Source: Stomorhina lunata
Lineage: Eukaryota > Arthropoda > Insecta > Diptera > Rhiniidae
Direction: 5' to 3'
Length of the DNA: 64,000 nt
Assembly (NCBI GenBank): GCA_933228675.1
Contig: OW121742.1
Span: forward strand, 108,752,940 to 108,816,939
The number at the start of each line of letters is the position of its first letter. Within the stretch, counting starts at the first letter, position 1. Below are positions 40,618 through 53,330 of the stretch, piece by piece. A model generated the notes under the pieces. It was not told where the DNA came from. It ran no database searches and saw only the letters and a program-made list of their open reading frames with translations. A program made the position numbers and the translations under genes.

Positions 40618-41325
40618 ATGACCCAAACGCGAAATCCAAAAATGTTTCCCCTTCTCCTTAAAGTAAGTCTCATTTTTCTTCTCATCCCAACAAATTCCGC
40701 CGTTCATCGCTATGACCAATCGGAGTCCTCCGGTAATCCCTACTATCGCACCTCTAGCTCGGGCGAGGTTTTCGGCTCTTCATCCTCCAGTGATGCCGCC
40801 TTCCCACATCACAATCGCTGTGAAGCCATTACCATTTCCATATGCAAAAATATACCCTACAACATGACCATAATGCCCAATCTTATAGGTCATACAAAAC
40901 AAGAAGAAGCCGGCCTGGAGGTTCATCAATTCGCCCCGCTCGTCAAAATTGGCTGCTCACCAGATCTACAACTCTTTCTCTGCTCTCTGTATGTGCCTGT
41001 GTGCACTATTCTGGAACAACCCATACCCCCGTGTCGTTCGCTTTGTGAATCGGCTCGTGTCTGTGAGACTCTGATGAAAACCTATAACTTTAATTGGCCC
41101 GAAAATTTAGAATGCTCGAAATTTCCCATTCATGGTGGTGAGGCTTTGTGTGTGGCCGAGAATACTACCTCGTCCACGCCCTCACCAACGCGTATGGTTC
41201 CCAAGGTAACAACGCGTAAGAATTATGCTGGACTCGATAGTCCACATCGTGATATCGGTTTCGTGTGTCCCGTGCAGCTGAAGACCCCACAGGGTATGGG
41301 TTATGAGTTGAAAGTTGGTGGAAAG
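40618..41325 (+). CDS. fz: Frizzled receptor, first coding exon (signal peptide + CRD + linker)
   Basis: Extracellular part of the Wnt/planar cell polarity receptor Frizzled (Fz1), which signals through Dishevelled at the plasma membrane. The exon encodes 236 residues. A hydrophobic signal peptide lies at about 9-28 ([15 protein letters not shown]). RYDQS follows at 31-35, as in Drosophila Fz, then a Ser-rich linker. The cysteine-rich domain at about 66-180 has the ten cysteines C68, C76, C113, C122, C129, C139, C143, C149, C166 and C178, and near-invariant stretches such as [19 protein letters not shown]-glycosylation sequons are at N82 and N182. After the CRD comes a variable linker, then [18 protein letters not shown]. 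The exon ends GGK, phase 0, at gtaagt. The seven-membrane part lies on exons beyond the window. The start at 40618 (context aaaATGa) is the upstream of two; Met9 at 40642 gives a more typical signal peptide. No frameshift or stop is present. Confidence 0.96.
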
Positions 41326-41334
41326 GTAAGTTAA
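41326..41334 (+). other. fz: Splice donor of fz intron 1
   Basis: GGA AAG|gtaagt is a consensus 5' splice site directly after codon 236. Reading on gives only Val-Ser-stop. The intron is phase 0 and extends beyond the window (over 22 kb). Confidence 0.93.
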
Positions 41335-41584
41335 AAAATCGTTTTAAAAGAAAACCGAAAAAAGTGAAAAATTTAAGATAAAAATATAAACTAATAGCCC
41401 GGCAGCTGTCAAATCAATACATGTATCTTTTAATGGTTAGGGTTAACTAAAGATCATATGATTTATATGGTAGTAGCGTCATTCATGTGCCAGACTATGA
41501 ACTTTTCATCCGAAATCTTATTCAATGAAATTTGAGAATCTGACCACTTTGACTACAAAGGAAGCTACCAAAAAGCTTCCCTTG

Positions 41585-41915
41585 GAACCTTCCCGATAGC
41601 TTAAAAAAGCTTTACAATCGACTAATGTATACCTATGTCAGCCAGATCGTAAAGGCCTTCAGAAAATGATTTATGGATTTCTCTTTCTTTTTCCTCTTCA
41701 AAAGTTACTACTCATTATAGGCATCCTAAAAAATTCAAGTTCATCGGAACCTTCCGGATAGCTTAAAAAAGCTTTATAATCGACAAATATATAAATATCG
41801 TAAAGGCCTTCAAAAAATATTTTATGGATTCCTCTTTTTTCTTCCTCTTCAAAAGTTACAACTCATTATAGGCATTCCAAAAAAGTCAAATTCATCTGGA
41901 ACTTTAAACACTTAA
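41585..41915. repeat. 162-bp tandem duplication
   Basis: Two adjacent copies of a segment beginning gaaccttcccgatagctt (41585 and 41747), containing aaaaaagcttta, aatcgac, tcgtaaaggccttca and ctcattataggcat. The second copy is slightly shorter through small deletions. It lies 260 bp inside fz intron 1. Confidence 0.85.
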
Positions 41916-42477
41916 AAGCCCATCTGTTCTTCAGTTCCCCGAGCAGATTTGCTGAGTCATCTCAGGTGATGTTCAGGAACTTAAGACTGATGGTGAATTA
42001 AGGAACAGGTAAATAAGAAGACCAAAAACATCAGCGGAGGCTGCTAATTGCCGGCGGCGGCTTTGAGTCGACTACAGCCGATTAAGTTGCCATTTAAATA
42101 AAAACTTATTTGGGCTAATAAAATTAAACTTGAGATATTGAGTGGTAATTCCACTATCAACACGATTGAGGTAGAAAAATGGATTATGTAGCCTAAAAAC
42201 TAACGAAGCGCTTCGAATGAAATTATAATATATTTATACTACTTTTGGATCGATTACGCTCAAGACGTATGTCTTTTTTCGCACCGTTTCTCTAGCAAGC
42301 AGTCAAAATCAAAACCTTTGCTTCCCGTGCTACTTTTAGCTGGTCTTCTAGTTGACATTTAAAAAACATAGTCATTGCGAATTATCACACTTAATGAGTC
42401 CAAATTTTATCTTGCTGGGCAACATATAGACGAGGTTGAAACTCCCTATTTCCAGTAGAGAATATATCAATAAGATC
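41916..42477. other. Intronic unique sequence
   Basis: No array and no open frame of note. A GC-rich spot gccggcggcggctttgagtc lies near 42050. Nothing else recognised. Confidence 0.5.
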
Positions 42478-42846
42478 TGGAGATCTAGAGATTTTAGGAT
42501 CTAGAGACTTTAGTATCTAGAGATTTAAGGAACTAGAGATTTGAAAATCTGGAGAACTCAAAATCTGGAGTTCACAAGATTTGGAGATTTCAAGATCTAG
42601 AGATTTCAAGATCTGGAGATCTCAAGATCTGGAGATCTCAAAATCTAGCGATCTCAAGATCTGGAGATTTTAAGATCTGGAGATCTCAAGATCTGGAGAT
42701 TTCAAGATCTATAGATCTCAAGGTCTGGAGATCTCAAGATCTGGAGATTTCAAGATCTGGAGATTTGAAGATCTGGAGATTTCAAGATCTGAAAATCTAT
42801 TGACCTAGAGATCTCAAAATCTGGAGATCTCAAGATCTGGAGAATC
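42478..42846. repeat. 16-bp tandem array (gatctggagatctcaa)
   Basis: About 23 imperfect copies of gatctggagatctcaa / gatctggagatttcaa. Nearly every unit carries one or two AGATCT palindromes. Confidence 0.92.
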
Positions 42847-42884
42847 TAGACTATGTCAAAATTCAGAGTTTTTAAAACTAATGT

Positions 42885-43335
42885 TAAATCCGTGCACTTA
42901 TATGGTTGTGAGACATGGAATATTTTGAGTTGAGAGATGAGCCCAACACAAGCATTTGTCAATCGGAGCCTCAGAGGCATTCACAGAATTTATTGGCCCA
43001 TTTAAATTTTAAACCTTGTTCTATGGTTGCGCACCCATCAAGATCCGTTACACACAAGTATTCGCACTCGGAAACATTATTGGCTAGGACATACATTAAG
43101 AAAGCCATCTACTGATATAAATCGTCAAGTCATCGAATCTAATCCACAAGGTTCCAAAGAATCTGGAAGACTTGCAAACACGAGGAGGCGCAAAAGGAAG
43201 AACGAGTTGCTTAAGTTCGGAATATCATGGAACGAGGTGAAAGTGAAGACTACCCCGACAAATACACATGGAGGACATTTGTTAGGGCCCTATATTCCAC
43301 AAGGAAGTAAAGGACTAAATAAATGTTGAGTAAAG
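42885..43335 (+). pseudogene. RTE-like LINE tail, copy 1
   Basis: Conceptual frames read YGCETWNILS, then FVNRSLRGIHRIYW, then HYWLGHTLRKPSTDINRQ and ESNPQGSKESGRLANT. This follows the order of the C-terminal end of RTE-type LINE ORF2. It ends gggccctatattccacaagg and aagtaaaggac. Stops are present and no reverse transcriptase domain precedes it, so it is a 5'-truncated dead copy in sense with fz. Confidence 0.7.
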
Positions 43336-43615
43336 TCTCTTTGATTTTGTATTTTGCTAATCCTAGGGTCAATGAGACTTTTCCCATTACAAACAAGTAT
43401 TCGCACAAGGAATATAGTTGGCTAAGATATATACTAAGAAATCCAGCTACTGATGTAAATCGTCAAGCTATCGAATATAATCCCCAAGGTTCCAGAAGGT
43501 CTGGAAGACCTGCAAATACTTGAAGGCGCTAAAGGAAGAACGAGTTGCGGGAGTTAGGAATATCATGGAACGAGAAAACAATTGTTAGGGCCCTATGTTC
43601 CACAAGTTTCCTATG
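43336..43615 (+). pseudogene. RTE-like LINE tail, copy 2
   Basis: Repeats the same region: HKEYSWLRYILRNPATDV, NRQAIEYNPQGSRRSGRPAN, then after a stop KNELRELGISWNE and VRALCSTS. It is directly tandem to copy 1 and diverged from it. Dead. Confidence 0.7.
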
Positions 43616-43775
43616 TTCGTTAGTTTTAGTGCAAGATTTGTTCATTGAAGATTCCTATATTTTCAGAAGGTATAGAAGACCTGCAAACTCATGGAGGTGC
43701 CAAACTGAAAACGAGTTGCGGGAGTTATGTTCCACAAGAAATTAAAGGACAAAATATTTATATACTTTCGCATTA
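43616..43775 (+). pseudogene. RTE-like LINE tail, copy 3 (partial)
   Basis: Only the last part is present: RRPANSWRCQTENELREL followed directly by CSTRN, with a deletion of the part between. It ends attaaaggacaaaatattta. Third copy in the same cluster. Confidence 0.6.
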
Positions 43776-44949
43776 GTTCCAGCTCTCTTTAAAGTTGTAA
43801 TGTTAATTCCATGTGAATGATTTAGACTTGATTTCTTTAATGTATCATTTTAATATATTTTGAGTTTTATTTGGCATTCTTGAAAGTTTTAATGCAAATA
43901 TTCTCGATCATTATTTAGAGCAAGTTTTGATTGAGATTGGTTGAGATTTCTATATCTTCAGACTTATTGAACTTAAGAAATATTTGAAGGAAAACTTTGG
44001 AAATATTGTCAATTTATTTGAATTTCTACAACTCATAGGAAAGATTTTCTTATAAATTTATCTACAACTTTTCTTCTTTCTTCTCCCTTTATCATGTCTT
44101 TCTTCTTCCTAACCCTGAGTTTAAGCTGCACACAAAAAGCCTAAAAAAGCAGATTTAGTGCGTAGGATTAGCCAACCACGCACCAAAAAAGTCTGTATCA
44201 GGGAAACCTGTAAAGCCAGCCCAAATGACTTTAATTTATGAAATTTTTTGATATCCAAAACCTCTGGGATTCATAAAATTCGTATGGAGAAAATCTCAAA
44301 TTAAATATCAATTTGCCGTCGGCATTATCAAACTTACTCTATTCGAATACAGATTTTGTATATGAAAAAATCTTCAGCAGAATTTAACTAGAAAAAGTCA
44401 GATTACAATAGATTTTACAATAAGAAAACAATAAATGCTTATAAAAATTATATTTTTGAGGTTAAAGCCGTCGGAATTACAGCTTGTTTAATAACCTCAA
44501 TATATTGAAAATGATTCTTGCTTTGTTCGATCTATATAAGATTATGTAGGTCATAGGCACTAGTTTAATGTAGAGATAGAATAACCATCTCCCTTCTTGC
44601 TCAAACCTAGTAGATCATTGAGGAGCAGACGTGTGAGTTGTGCGCTACCTGCAAAGTTGATAAGAGGACCCTTAGAAAGAGTACAGAGAAGAGATCAAAG
44701 GTAGTAAAAGAAGAAATTACGACCGTAGTCAGGAATGCATTGATTCTTACTGAAAAAATATTCAATGCTGCCAAAGTGCAGTCTAAGAGACAGGATAGGG
44801 CTGCATGCTAACCTCCTATCTACATCTGTTCCATGAAGAATCAAATACTTTGCCAGTTAAGCAAAATAACATTATGTTTTTTGAGATGTCATCGGAAAAA
44901 TCATCCAAACTTTGGCCTCTAATATTTGCAAAACCCCTTCCTCATATGG
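43776..44949. other. Intronic sequence, little recognised
   Basis: AT-rich unique DNA. Around 44625-44815 one plus-strand frame without ATG stays open for about 60 codons (ELCATCKVDKRTLRKSTEK and onwards, Lys/Thr-rich). It could be a scrap of a retrotransposon gag-like ORF1, but I cannot establish this. Confidence 0.35.
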
Positions 44950-45530
44950 TAGATTAACATCTTTAAAGCGTAGTAGCTAGTAGTAGGCGGAAGACCAGTT
45001 AAATTACTTCGGCTGATTTCTATGCCACCAAACATGAAATTCAGCCGAATAAATTACCTCATTCTATGAAACTATTCATGGAATTTTTTCCAACAACGAC
45101 TCGTTTGTAAGCAAGACTTGGGAACTGAAGATCTCGCAAGCAACTACCGCAATGATAGATGTGTGTCTATTCAAGGATGTATTTACTTAGGACAGATGTT
45201 GCCCTGATAAGATTTGAAACTTACTAATTCTTACAAGATCCTTACTTATGATTGGACTAATTGGAAGGCTCGTGGTTGAGTTAAAGTGGCGACAAGTGTG
45301 TTTTGCAGAAGTTCTGGGGATGTGGAAAGTTCAAAAAATATCTTCACTGTATTTATTGCAGCCTGTCGTACGAAGGAAGACTGACGCTGAGCTCTTATTT
45401 CTTTGGACTCCTAGGATATCTGATAAGTAGGATATTGGCCAACAAATCACCAAATGATACGTGGACGTCTCTCCGAGCATCACAGATTACTACTTAGTTA
45501 AATGGTCTATATCTACAAAATGTTAAGTTC
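44950..45530 (+). pseudogene. Possible LINE 3' fragment
   Basis: Frames at 45248-45497 include CGKFKKYLHCIYCSL and LSYFFGLLGYL-like text. This resembles the Cys/His-containing tail that follows RNase H in I/Jockey-type LINEs, but the match is loose and stops are frequent. A 17-bp imperfect hairpin (ttcggctgatttctatg with catgaaattcagccgaa) is at 45009-45049. Confidence 0.35.
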
Positions 45531-45574
45531 AAAGGCTGTATGAGTTATACGCTGTCATAGACATAGTAAAATGC

Positions 45575-45855
45575 ATTAAGCAACAACAGCTGCTTTCTCT
45601 AGGACATGTTGTGCGAATGGATGAAAATACTCCCGCAAGAATGTGTTTGATAATGATCCTTAGGGAACTCGTAGAAGAGGCCGTCCAAAATTTCGATGGA
45701 AATACCAAGTAGAAGAAAATCTTTCAAAACTTGGCATAAGAAATTGGAGAATATGCGCACAAGATAGAAGCGCATGGAATTCTAAAAAAACTTCGTTCTT
45801 TGACCTAAACAGGTTGCTACTATAGGCCATTTAAGTAAGTAAGTAAGTATCTTCT
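45575..45855 (+). pseudogene. RTE-like LINE tail of a second subfamily, with TAAG-rich end
   Basis: Frames read LGHVVRMDENTPARM, then the RRGRPKFRWKYQVEENLSKL region, then RNWRICAQDRSAWNS. This matches the WLGHVVRM ... RRRGRPxxRW ... LGxxNWRxxAQDRxxW layout of RTE-type ORF2 C-termini. It ends gccatttaagtaagtaagta. The end is shared with the fragment at 52195-52372. Frameshifts are present; dead and 5'-truncated. Confidence 0.72.
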
Positions 45856-46036
45856 ACCCATATTCTCTAATTCTCCTCTACTTGGTCTTTCTTAGACAAT
45901 GAGTTGCATCCGATTCTGTTTTTAGACTCATTGAAAGGGACCTACATTTGAACTCCGGCTCCGAACGGCAAATGCATTGGTTAGAGAAGTTTTACATAGC
46001 CTAACACTTAATAACCAGTTGCTAGCTAAGTTATGA

Positions 46037-46135
46037 GGTGAACCGCCGCTTTTTTCAAAATTTATTTTTCTCAAGTGAGTGGTTCCTCTGGTATGCTAGG
46101 CGGATGACTAACCTACTGTACCACGGCGGTTCACC
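46037..46135 (-). mobile_element. 99-bp tRNA-like (SINE-type) element with 12-bp inverted ends
   Basis: Ends are perfect inverted repeats: ggtgaaccgccg (46037-46048) and cggcggttcacc (46124-46135). On the minus strand the head reads TGGTACAGTAGGTTAGT, which fits a polymerase III A box (TRGYNNARNNG), followed by atccgcctagcataccagag as in tRNA-derived SINEs. A B box is not convincing (gaggaaccactc). It is probably a degenerate SINE or tRNA-like remnant. Confidence 0.45.
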
Positions 46136-47700
46136 CTCTTCTAACATTAGGTAATTGTTTTTTCCAGGAGTAGGTAATTAGCCCGATGTCCTAACCCATA
46201 TTAATACCAGGTGATACCACGAGGAGTTTAGTGTCCACAATTCAGATGAAGGATAACCAAGATAATTCTTAGCTTACCAAATTAAGACCAATCCGAACTG
46301 TTGCTTGGTATTCAACCTCCCCTGGTTTCGTTCATCAGGATAGGTTAGGCACCTCCAAAATTCTTGTGCCCGCTGCCGTAGCAGGGGGATTTCTCGCATG
46401 ATTATCCCTTGGAGGAGTATATTCTGTAATGTTGTTTTTTTCCATGCTTAAAACATCGTAAGTGCTAAGTCGATGGATGATGAGTCCAAAGACAAGAGGC
46501 ACGTTTGTTAAGCGAGCCGCTCTAACATGTTAAACCGACGCTACAGTTTCGTACTTTACTAAGTACAATTATCTTAGACCCTTAGACCAAATACGTCGGA
46601 ATGGCTCCAAGATAACTCAATCTCACATTAGCCCTGACCTAGAATCTCACTCGGGTTGCTTACCGCATCTTCAACTAGGTTGCTCAGGTTTCCAGCATGT
46701 ACCACGAGGAGGTGCGAGTAGGAATTGAATACAGTTATTACCTGTTAGCAGGAAACCCATGCAACCCAACTGCATCCCACTTACATCTTATGCTCCACTG
46801 GGATTCAAGGATAACAGAAGATTCAACATCCTCTACATCACCCATCACCAGAGATTACTATTTTTATCTTTATTTTGTGGAGTTATTTGTCTATATTCAG
46901 GAATCCAAAGTGGCCATCTTAAACATTTGGAACTAATTTGATGCCCTAATTGAATCCTTCTGGATTTACGAACTTAACGAAAAAGACACAATCGTGGCAT
47001 TTATAATCTCCTTGATAAAGTCATGACAAAAAATAGTTGGTTGAGTAACTCTCCGAGTTCATCTTCTAAAGTTATAGTTACAATATTTCCAACTGTTTCG
47101 ACGTTTTTATTGCATCCATCTCAATTTCCAATCTATTACCGTTTTCGTTTGCCAAAAACATTGCACAAGTCCGTCACTGGAGTAAGACAAGTCCAGTTCT
47201 GAAGCCAGAATTTACTATTTCCTAGACAAAGTTCTTTGGTATGGCGAAGAAAGATTGCTAAATTCATTGACATTTAAGGCTATCTTCTCGTTAAATTCCG
47301 AAGTGGGATTCAAAAGAATTCAGTACTCATCTAGAGAAACTTCCAAACTATGATCTCATATCATTTTATTCTTATTAAAAACTTTAAATGTCCCCTGGAA
47401 TTTCCACAGAATTTAATAGTTCTCTGCCAATTTTCTGATTTAATTTATTCTCCTTTTCACCTTAAAAATAAGCTCCTGCCAGTTTTTAATGTAATTCCCG
47501 CTAATTACTCGTTTATAATACACAAAACAAAACTTCCAACCATCAATTTATCACTCGCAATGAAAAAACATATTTTTTGTTGCGACCACTAACTTATCAA
47601 TATTTAAACAATCAATTTTTACAATAATCTTTTAAAATCCCTATATTTTGCCCATAAAAAGCACTTTACCAACTATAAAACTGTCCTACACTTTGTGGTT
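46136..47700. other. Intronic sequence, no gene seen
   Basis: Mixed-composition DNA. The less AT-rich part at 46150-46900 may be old transposon 3' sequence (for example ggcacctccaaaattcttgt), but no domain can be read. Short open frames at 46697-46941 and 47350-47592 show nothing recognisable. Confidence 0.4.
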
Positions 47701-47701
47701 G

Positions 47702-47736
47702 TCTCTCTGTCTGTCTGTCTGTCTGTCTGTCTGCTG
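47702..47736 (+). repeat. (GTCT)n microsatellite
   Basis: Eight or so gtct units (ctgtctgtctgtctgtctgt). Confidence 0.95.
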
Positions 47737-47949
47737 AATGATGGTTTGAATGATTGGCCACAATCCAAAGAGAATTTAATTGATTATCACAGACTATGTT
47801 AATATAACCAGTAGTTTAAGAGGGGAGGTTGAGACTCCGAAGATAGTAATGGGTGTTTGAAAGCAGAAATTTTGAGTTCTTATATGCCAATTCCAATGAC
47901 AAAGTTAAAATCGCCAGATATTTGTTAAACTTTGGAAATTTTTCCTCAA

Positions 47950-50600
47950 TTTTTAACTGCTAGGTCAATGTTTGGGTTGCGATTGCTTGGTTTCACGTGG
48001 GAGGAACGGACTCCAAAGGAAGTCGTAATAGTTGGAATGTAAAATCCCTGAAGTTCACACAGAATAAGACGATATTCGAAGTGGAAACGTTGAAGTAGAT
48101 GATTGTAGCAAGAGTTCAAGACGGTAGTCAAAGTTGTAAATGGTTCTCGGAGTAGAAACTTGTACTTTCAATAAAAGGAGGATGGAAATGGAAGATCATA
48201 GAAGGAAGTCTAAGTAAATGACCAATCTCGGAGTAAATGAAGGTTCTCGTATATATAATGATTGTCGGAGTGGAAGAAGGAAGATGATCGTAGCCAGAGT
48301 CCAAAACCGTAGTCGAAGTTGTAAATGGTTGTTGTAGTGGAATCTTGAACTTTCAAACAAAGGAGGATCGAAATACAAGATCATAGACGGTAGTCTAGGT
48401 AGATGACGGTTTTCGGAGCAAATGAAGGTTCTCGTAGTATAAGACGCTAGTCGGAGTAGAAGAAGGTGGCCTAAGTGTAGGGCGGCAGTCGGAGTAGATG
48501 ATTGTAGCCAAAGTTTAAGACTATAGTCGAAGTTGTAAATGGTTGTCGGCGTAGAATCTTATACTTTCAATAGAAGGAAGATGGAAATAGAAGATCATAA
48601 GTAGAAGACGGTTCTTAGAGCAAATAAAGGTTCTCGTAGTTTAAGACGATAGTCGGAGTAGGAGAAGGTGGCCTATGTGTAAGACGGTAGTCGAAGTAGA
48701 TCATTGTAGCCAGAGGGCAAGAGGGTAGTCGAAGTTGTAAATGGTTGTCGGAGTAGAATCTTGTAATTCCAATAGAAGGAGGATCGAAATAGATGATCAT
48801 AGACGGTAGTCTAGGTAGATGATGGTTCTTGGAGTAAATGAAGGTTCCTGTAGTATAAGACGACTGTCGGAGTAAAAGAAGGTAGCCTAAGTGTAAGACG
48901 GTAGTCGGAGTACATGATTGTAGCCAGAGTATAAGACGGTAGTCGAATTTTTAAATGGTTGCCGGAGTAGAATCTTGAACTTTCAATGGAATGAAGAAGG
49001 AAATAGAAGATCATAGACGGTAGTTGGAGTAGATGATTGTAGCCAGAGTACAAGACGCTAGTCAAGGTTTTAAAGTCGGAGTAGTCGGAGTAGAAGAAGG
49101 TAGCCTAAGTGTAAGACGGTAGTCGGAGTACATGATTGTAGCCAGAGTACAAGACGGTAGTCGAAGTTTTAAATGGTTGCCGGAGTAGAATCTTGAACTT
49201 TCAATGGAATGAAGAAGGAAATAGAAGATCATAGACGGTAGTCGGAGGAGAAGATTGTAGCCAGAGTACAAGATGGCAGTCGAGGTTTTAAAGTCGAAGT
49301 AGAAGATGGTAGCCTGAGTGTAAGACGGTAGTCGGAGTAGATGATTGTAGCCAGAGTACAAGACGGTAGTCGAAGTTGTGAAGGGTTGTCGGAGTAAAAT
49401 ATTTTAATTTCAATAGAAGGAGGATTGAAATAGACGATCATAGAAGGAAGTCTAAGTAAGTAGTGAAGGTTCTCGTAGTACATGACGATAGTCGGAGTAG
49501 AAGAAGCTGGCCTGAGTGTAAGACGGTAGTCGGAGTAGATGATTGTAGCCAGAGTACAAGACGGTAGTCATGGTTTTAAAGTCAGAGTACAAGACGGTAG
49601 TCAAGGTTTTAAAGTCGGAGTAGAAGAAGGTGGCCTGACTGTAAGATGGTAGTCGGAGTAGATGATTGTAGACAGAGTAGTCGATGTTTCAAATGGTTAC
49701 CGGTGTAAAATCTTGTAGTTTCAATAGAAGGAAGATGGAAATAGAAGATCATAGACGGTAGTCTAAGTAGAAGACGTTTTTCGAAGTAAATGAAGGTTCT
49801 CGTAGTATAAGACGATAGTCGGAGTGGATAAAGGTAGGCTGAGTTTAAGACGGTAGTCGGTGTATAAGAAGGTGGCCTTAGTGTAAGACGGTAGTCGGAG
49901 TAGATTGTAGCCAGATGGTTGTAAATGGTTTTCGGAGTAGAATCGTATACTTTCAATAGAAGGAGGATCAAAATAGCTGATCATAGACGGTAGTCTAAGT
50001 AGAAGACGGTTCTCGGAGTAAATGAAGGTTCCTGTAGTATAAGACGATAAGAGTAGAAGAAGTGTAAGACTATAGTCGGAGTAGAAGAAGGTAGCTTAAG
50101 TGTAAGACGATAGGCAGGGTTGATGATTGTGCTCAGAGTACAAGACGGTAGTGGAAGTTGAAAATGGTTGTCGGAGTAGAATCTTGTATTTTCCATAGAA
50201 GGAGAATATAGATAGAAGATCATCAACGGTAGTCGAGGTAGAGGATGGTTCTCGGGGTAAACGAAGGTTCTAGTAGAATAAGAAGATAGTCGAAGTAGAA
50301 GAAGGTAGTCTGAGTGTGAGAAGGTAGTTGGAGTAGAAGATTGTAGCCTGAGTACAAGACTGTAGTCGAAGTTGTAAATGGTTGTCGGAGTAGAATCTTG
50401 AACTTTCAGTAGAAGGAAGATCGAAATAGATGAGCATAGGCGGTAGAAGACGGTACTCGGAGTACATGAAGGTTCTCGTAGTATAAAACGACAGTCGGAG
50501 TAGAAGAAGGTAGTCTTAGTATCAGACATTTCTCGAAGTAGAAAACGATTGTCCGAGTAGAAGTAGAAGTGGATAGTACATTCCTCAAAGTTAACACAAA
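47950..50600. repeat. ~210-bp higher-order satellite of gtagtcggagtagaa units
   Basis: Sub-units of about 15-16 bp (gtagtcggagtagaaga, gtagccagagtacaagac, gttgtcggagtagaatc) are ordered into a longer repeat marked by gatcatagacggtagtct at about 48190, 48378, 48796, 49009, 49227, 49436, 49748, 49979 and 50217. Spacing is mostly 190-240 bp. The minus strand stays open in overlapping frames (Leu-Arg-Leu-Pro-Ser and Tyr-Ser-Asp repeats), a property of the repeat and not a gene. Confidence 0.9.
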
Positions 50601-51660
50601 AGTCCCTATAGCGTAATAGTTTTGAAAATCCCTACGAGAAAGGAAGGTACTCCGAAGTAAGTGATATTTGCTGGACAGTAGAAGCTAACACAAAACTTCC
50701 TATATTCCACCTCAACTGACAATTAGCACAACCTCCAATTGCAACTGCTGGGTCAATGTTTGGTTTTGCAAGTGAGTTGTAGTGTTTGATGAATGAAGTA
50801 TCAAACAAAATTTGTAATCTTTGAACCATTAAGAGATTATGAGCAGGATTTATCATGTTCATAAATGACAATGAGATAATGTTGAGAATGAACGAACGAT
50901 GATGGTAACACAAATCCAATCATGTGTCTATTTCACACACAGCTTATGAACAAGAGGAATATCAAATCAAAATAGGATTTACGAGAGGTTCTATATCTAA
51001 AATCTATTGCAATCTACAAAACAAACTAAGGAATAAAACAAATAAGTTTTAATACCACCACGAAACTGATGGTTTAAGGGAATTATGACACGTTTAACAA
51101 AGACAGACGAGTAGAGAAAGAAGAAAACGACTCAGGGAATGAATTAAGTATGAGTTCAGAAATTTCCATAAACCTGGCAACAGCTGGACAGACATGAAAA
51201 TTGTTTTTGAATCAATGTTTTTTTTGTTTAATTTTTGATAATTTTCTTTATCCAAAACATGTCTAATGGCAACATGTTGCATAAATACTTGAAACGTTTA
51301 TTTTGAACCTTTTCTGAATCACTTAAAAGGATACAAAATTTCTGTTCAGTGTAACCCTAAAATTATTTTCTTCCTTTGATGGCGAGACACATAATCCTAA
51401 AATAAATTTTGTTTTGTTTTTGAAAAAACAAATGAACCTATTGTAGTTTGTATCTGTCTGTCTCTAGACGGCCATCCATCCGTTTGTCTATCTCAATGTC
51501 TGGTTGTTTTTGGTGTAATCGATCGTTTTTAAGGGTGAGATTTGTTATGAATTAAATTCAAAAGATTGGAGGTTTCGAAAACAAAACATTCCTCTTTTGA
51601 GGTTTGATTTATGGCAACTCTGGATAACGCTACTTTTCGACTATGGTCAACTATAGTCTA
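50601..51660. other. Intronic unique sequence
   Basis: About 1 kb without periodicity. Minus-strand open frames at 50632-50919 and 51094-51282 have no recognisable domain. No gene is called. Confidence 0.5.
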
Positions 51661-53330
51661 TATTTTACACCATTAAAAGAAATATGGTAGGCAGAGTAGA
51701 AGACAATAGTCAAAGTAGAAAATGATTGTAAAAGTAGAAGCTGATAGTCTGATTAGCTGACTGTAGTCGGAGCAATAGACAAATATCGGAGTATCAAATT
51801 CTTGCCGAAAACTAAAAAGATAGTCTAAGTATATGATATTCGGTTTTTAAGACAAGAGTCGGAGATGAAAAAGATTCACTGAGTGTAGCATGTAATAATC
51901 TGATAATCGAGGTAGAAGAAGGTAGTAGCACTAGAAAGAGGTTAGAAGTCGACTTTTGGAGAGTCAGAGACGAATAAGATTCAGTGAGTATAGGGATAAT
52001 CGAGGTTGAAGAAGGTAGTCGGAATAGAAGGAGTTTCTCGGCTTAGAAGTCGACTTTTGGAGTAGAAGACGGTAGTCGGAGTAGAAGAAGGTAATCGGAG
52101 TAGAAGATGATTGTCGGGGTAGCTGATATAAGTGGAAGTAGAAGACGATTATTAGAATATAAGATGGTAGTTTTATTTAATGACGGTCCCTCATAATGTT
52201 AGAAGAGGACTTTGGAAACTTCTATAAAAAGACCAAGTAGAGAAAATTCTTTCAAAACTTGACCAACGAAATTGGAGAACACGCGAACAAGATCGAAGCG
52301 CATGGAATTCTAAAATACGCTCGGCCTTTGACCTTAACAGGTTTTAATTATAGGCCATTTAAGTAAGTAGGTCAAAATGAAGTAAATTATGGTGGTTGTG
52401 CAGTGTTGTCCGAGTTGGAAAAGAGGTCAGTATTCGGAGTAGAAATAGGTTCTCGGACTATTAGAATCCGATAATCAGAATATAATTCGGTTGTCGCAGA
52501 AGAAAAAGATTTTCAGAGTATGGAATGGTATAATTCGACAGTTGGATTAGAAGAATTAAGGCGGAATTCAAGAAGGTTCCCGGAGCAATAGCTGACATTT
52601 GATGTTGAAGTCTGTAGCAGAAGAAGATGATTATCGGAATAGAAGTCTATAGTCTCAGTAGAAGACGGTTATTAAAAGAAAAAAGTAGTCGGAATAGAAG
52701 ACGGTTCTCGGAGCAATAGCCGACATTCAAAGTAGAAGTCGTTAATAGAAGTAGAAGATAATAATCGGAATATAAGTCTAAAATCCCAGTAGAAGACGGT
52801 TATCAAAAAAGGTTCTCGGAGAATAAGATAATATTTTTAATAGAATACGGTAATCGGAGTAAAAGAATGTTCTCATGGTATCGAACTATATTTGGAATAA
52901 AAATATAAGAAATATAATTTTTGGAAGATAAGACGATGTTCTTCTGAAGTATCAGTCGTCAAACAGAACTCGGTAGTTGAAGTAGAAGATGATAATCTGA
53001 ATAGCAGATGATTGAAGAAAGTCAGAATAGTAGTCTGTGGGGTAGAAGACGGATGTCGAGGAAGGTTTACGAACAAAAAGACGATAGTTGGAATAGAAGA
53101 CGAAAAGTACAAATAAAAAGGAGTACAATACGAAGTAGAAACTAGATGACGGCAGAAGATGATTAGCGGAATTGCAGATTGCAAACTAGAATATTGTTGC
53201 CGAAGAATCTTCTCGGAGAATAAGACGATAGTTGGAATACAGTAGAAAACGATTGAAGCAGTAGAAAAAGTTGAAATAGAAGACGGTAGTCGGAATAGAA
53301 AATGGTATAAGGTAATCAATGTAAGGTAGT
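51661..53330. repeat. Degenerate extension of the gtcggagtagaag satellite
   Basis: Scattered agtcggagtagaagac / ggttctcggagtaatag words continue for 1.6 kb without the regular 210-bp order. The stretch is interrupted by a LINE tail at 52195-52372. Minus-strand frames at 52873-53545 are Ser/Thr/Phe-rich repeat products. Confidence 0.8.
52195..52372 (+). pseudogene. RTE-like LINE tail, second subfamily, short copy
   Basis: Nearly parallel to 45680-45850: aagaccaagtagagaaaatt, tctttcaaaacttgacc, aaattggagaacacgcg, gatcgaagcgcatggaattc, then gccatttaagtaagtaggtc. Only the last 180 bp of the element are present, inserted in the degenerate satellite. Confidence 0.72.
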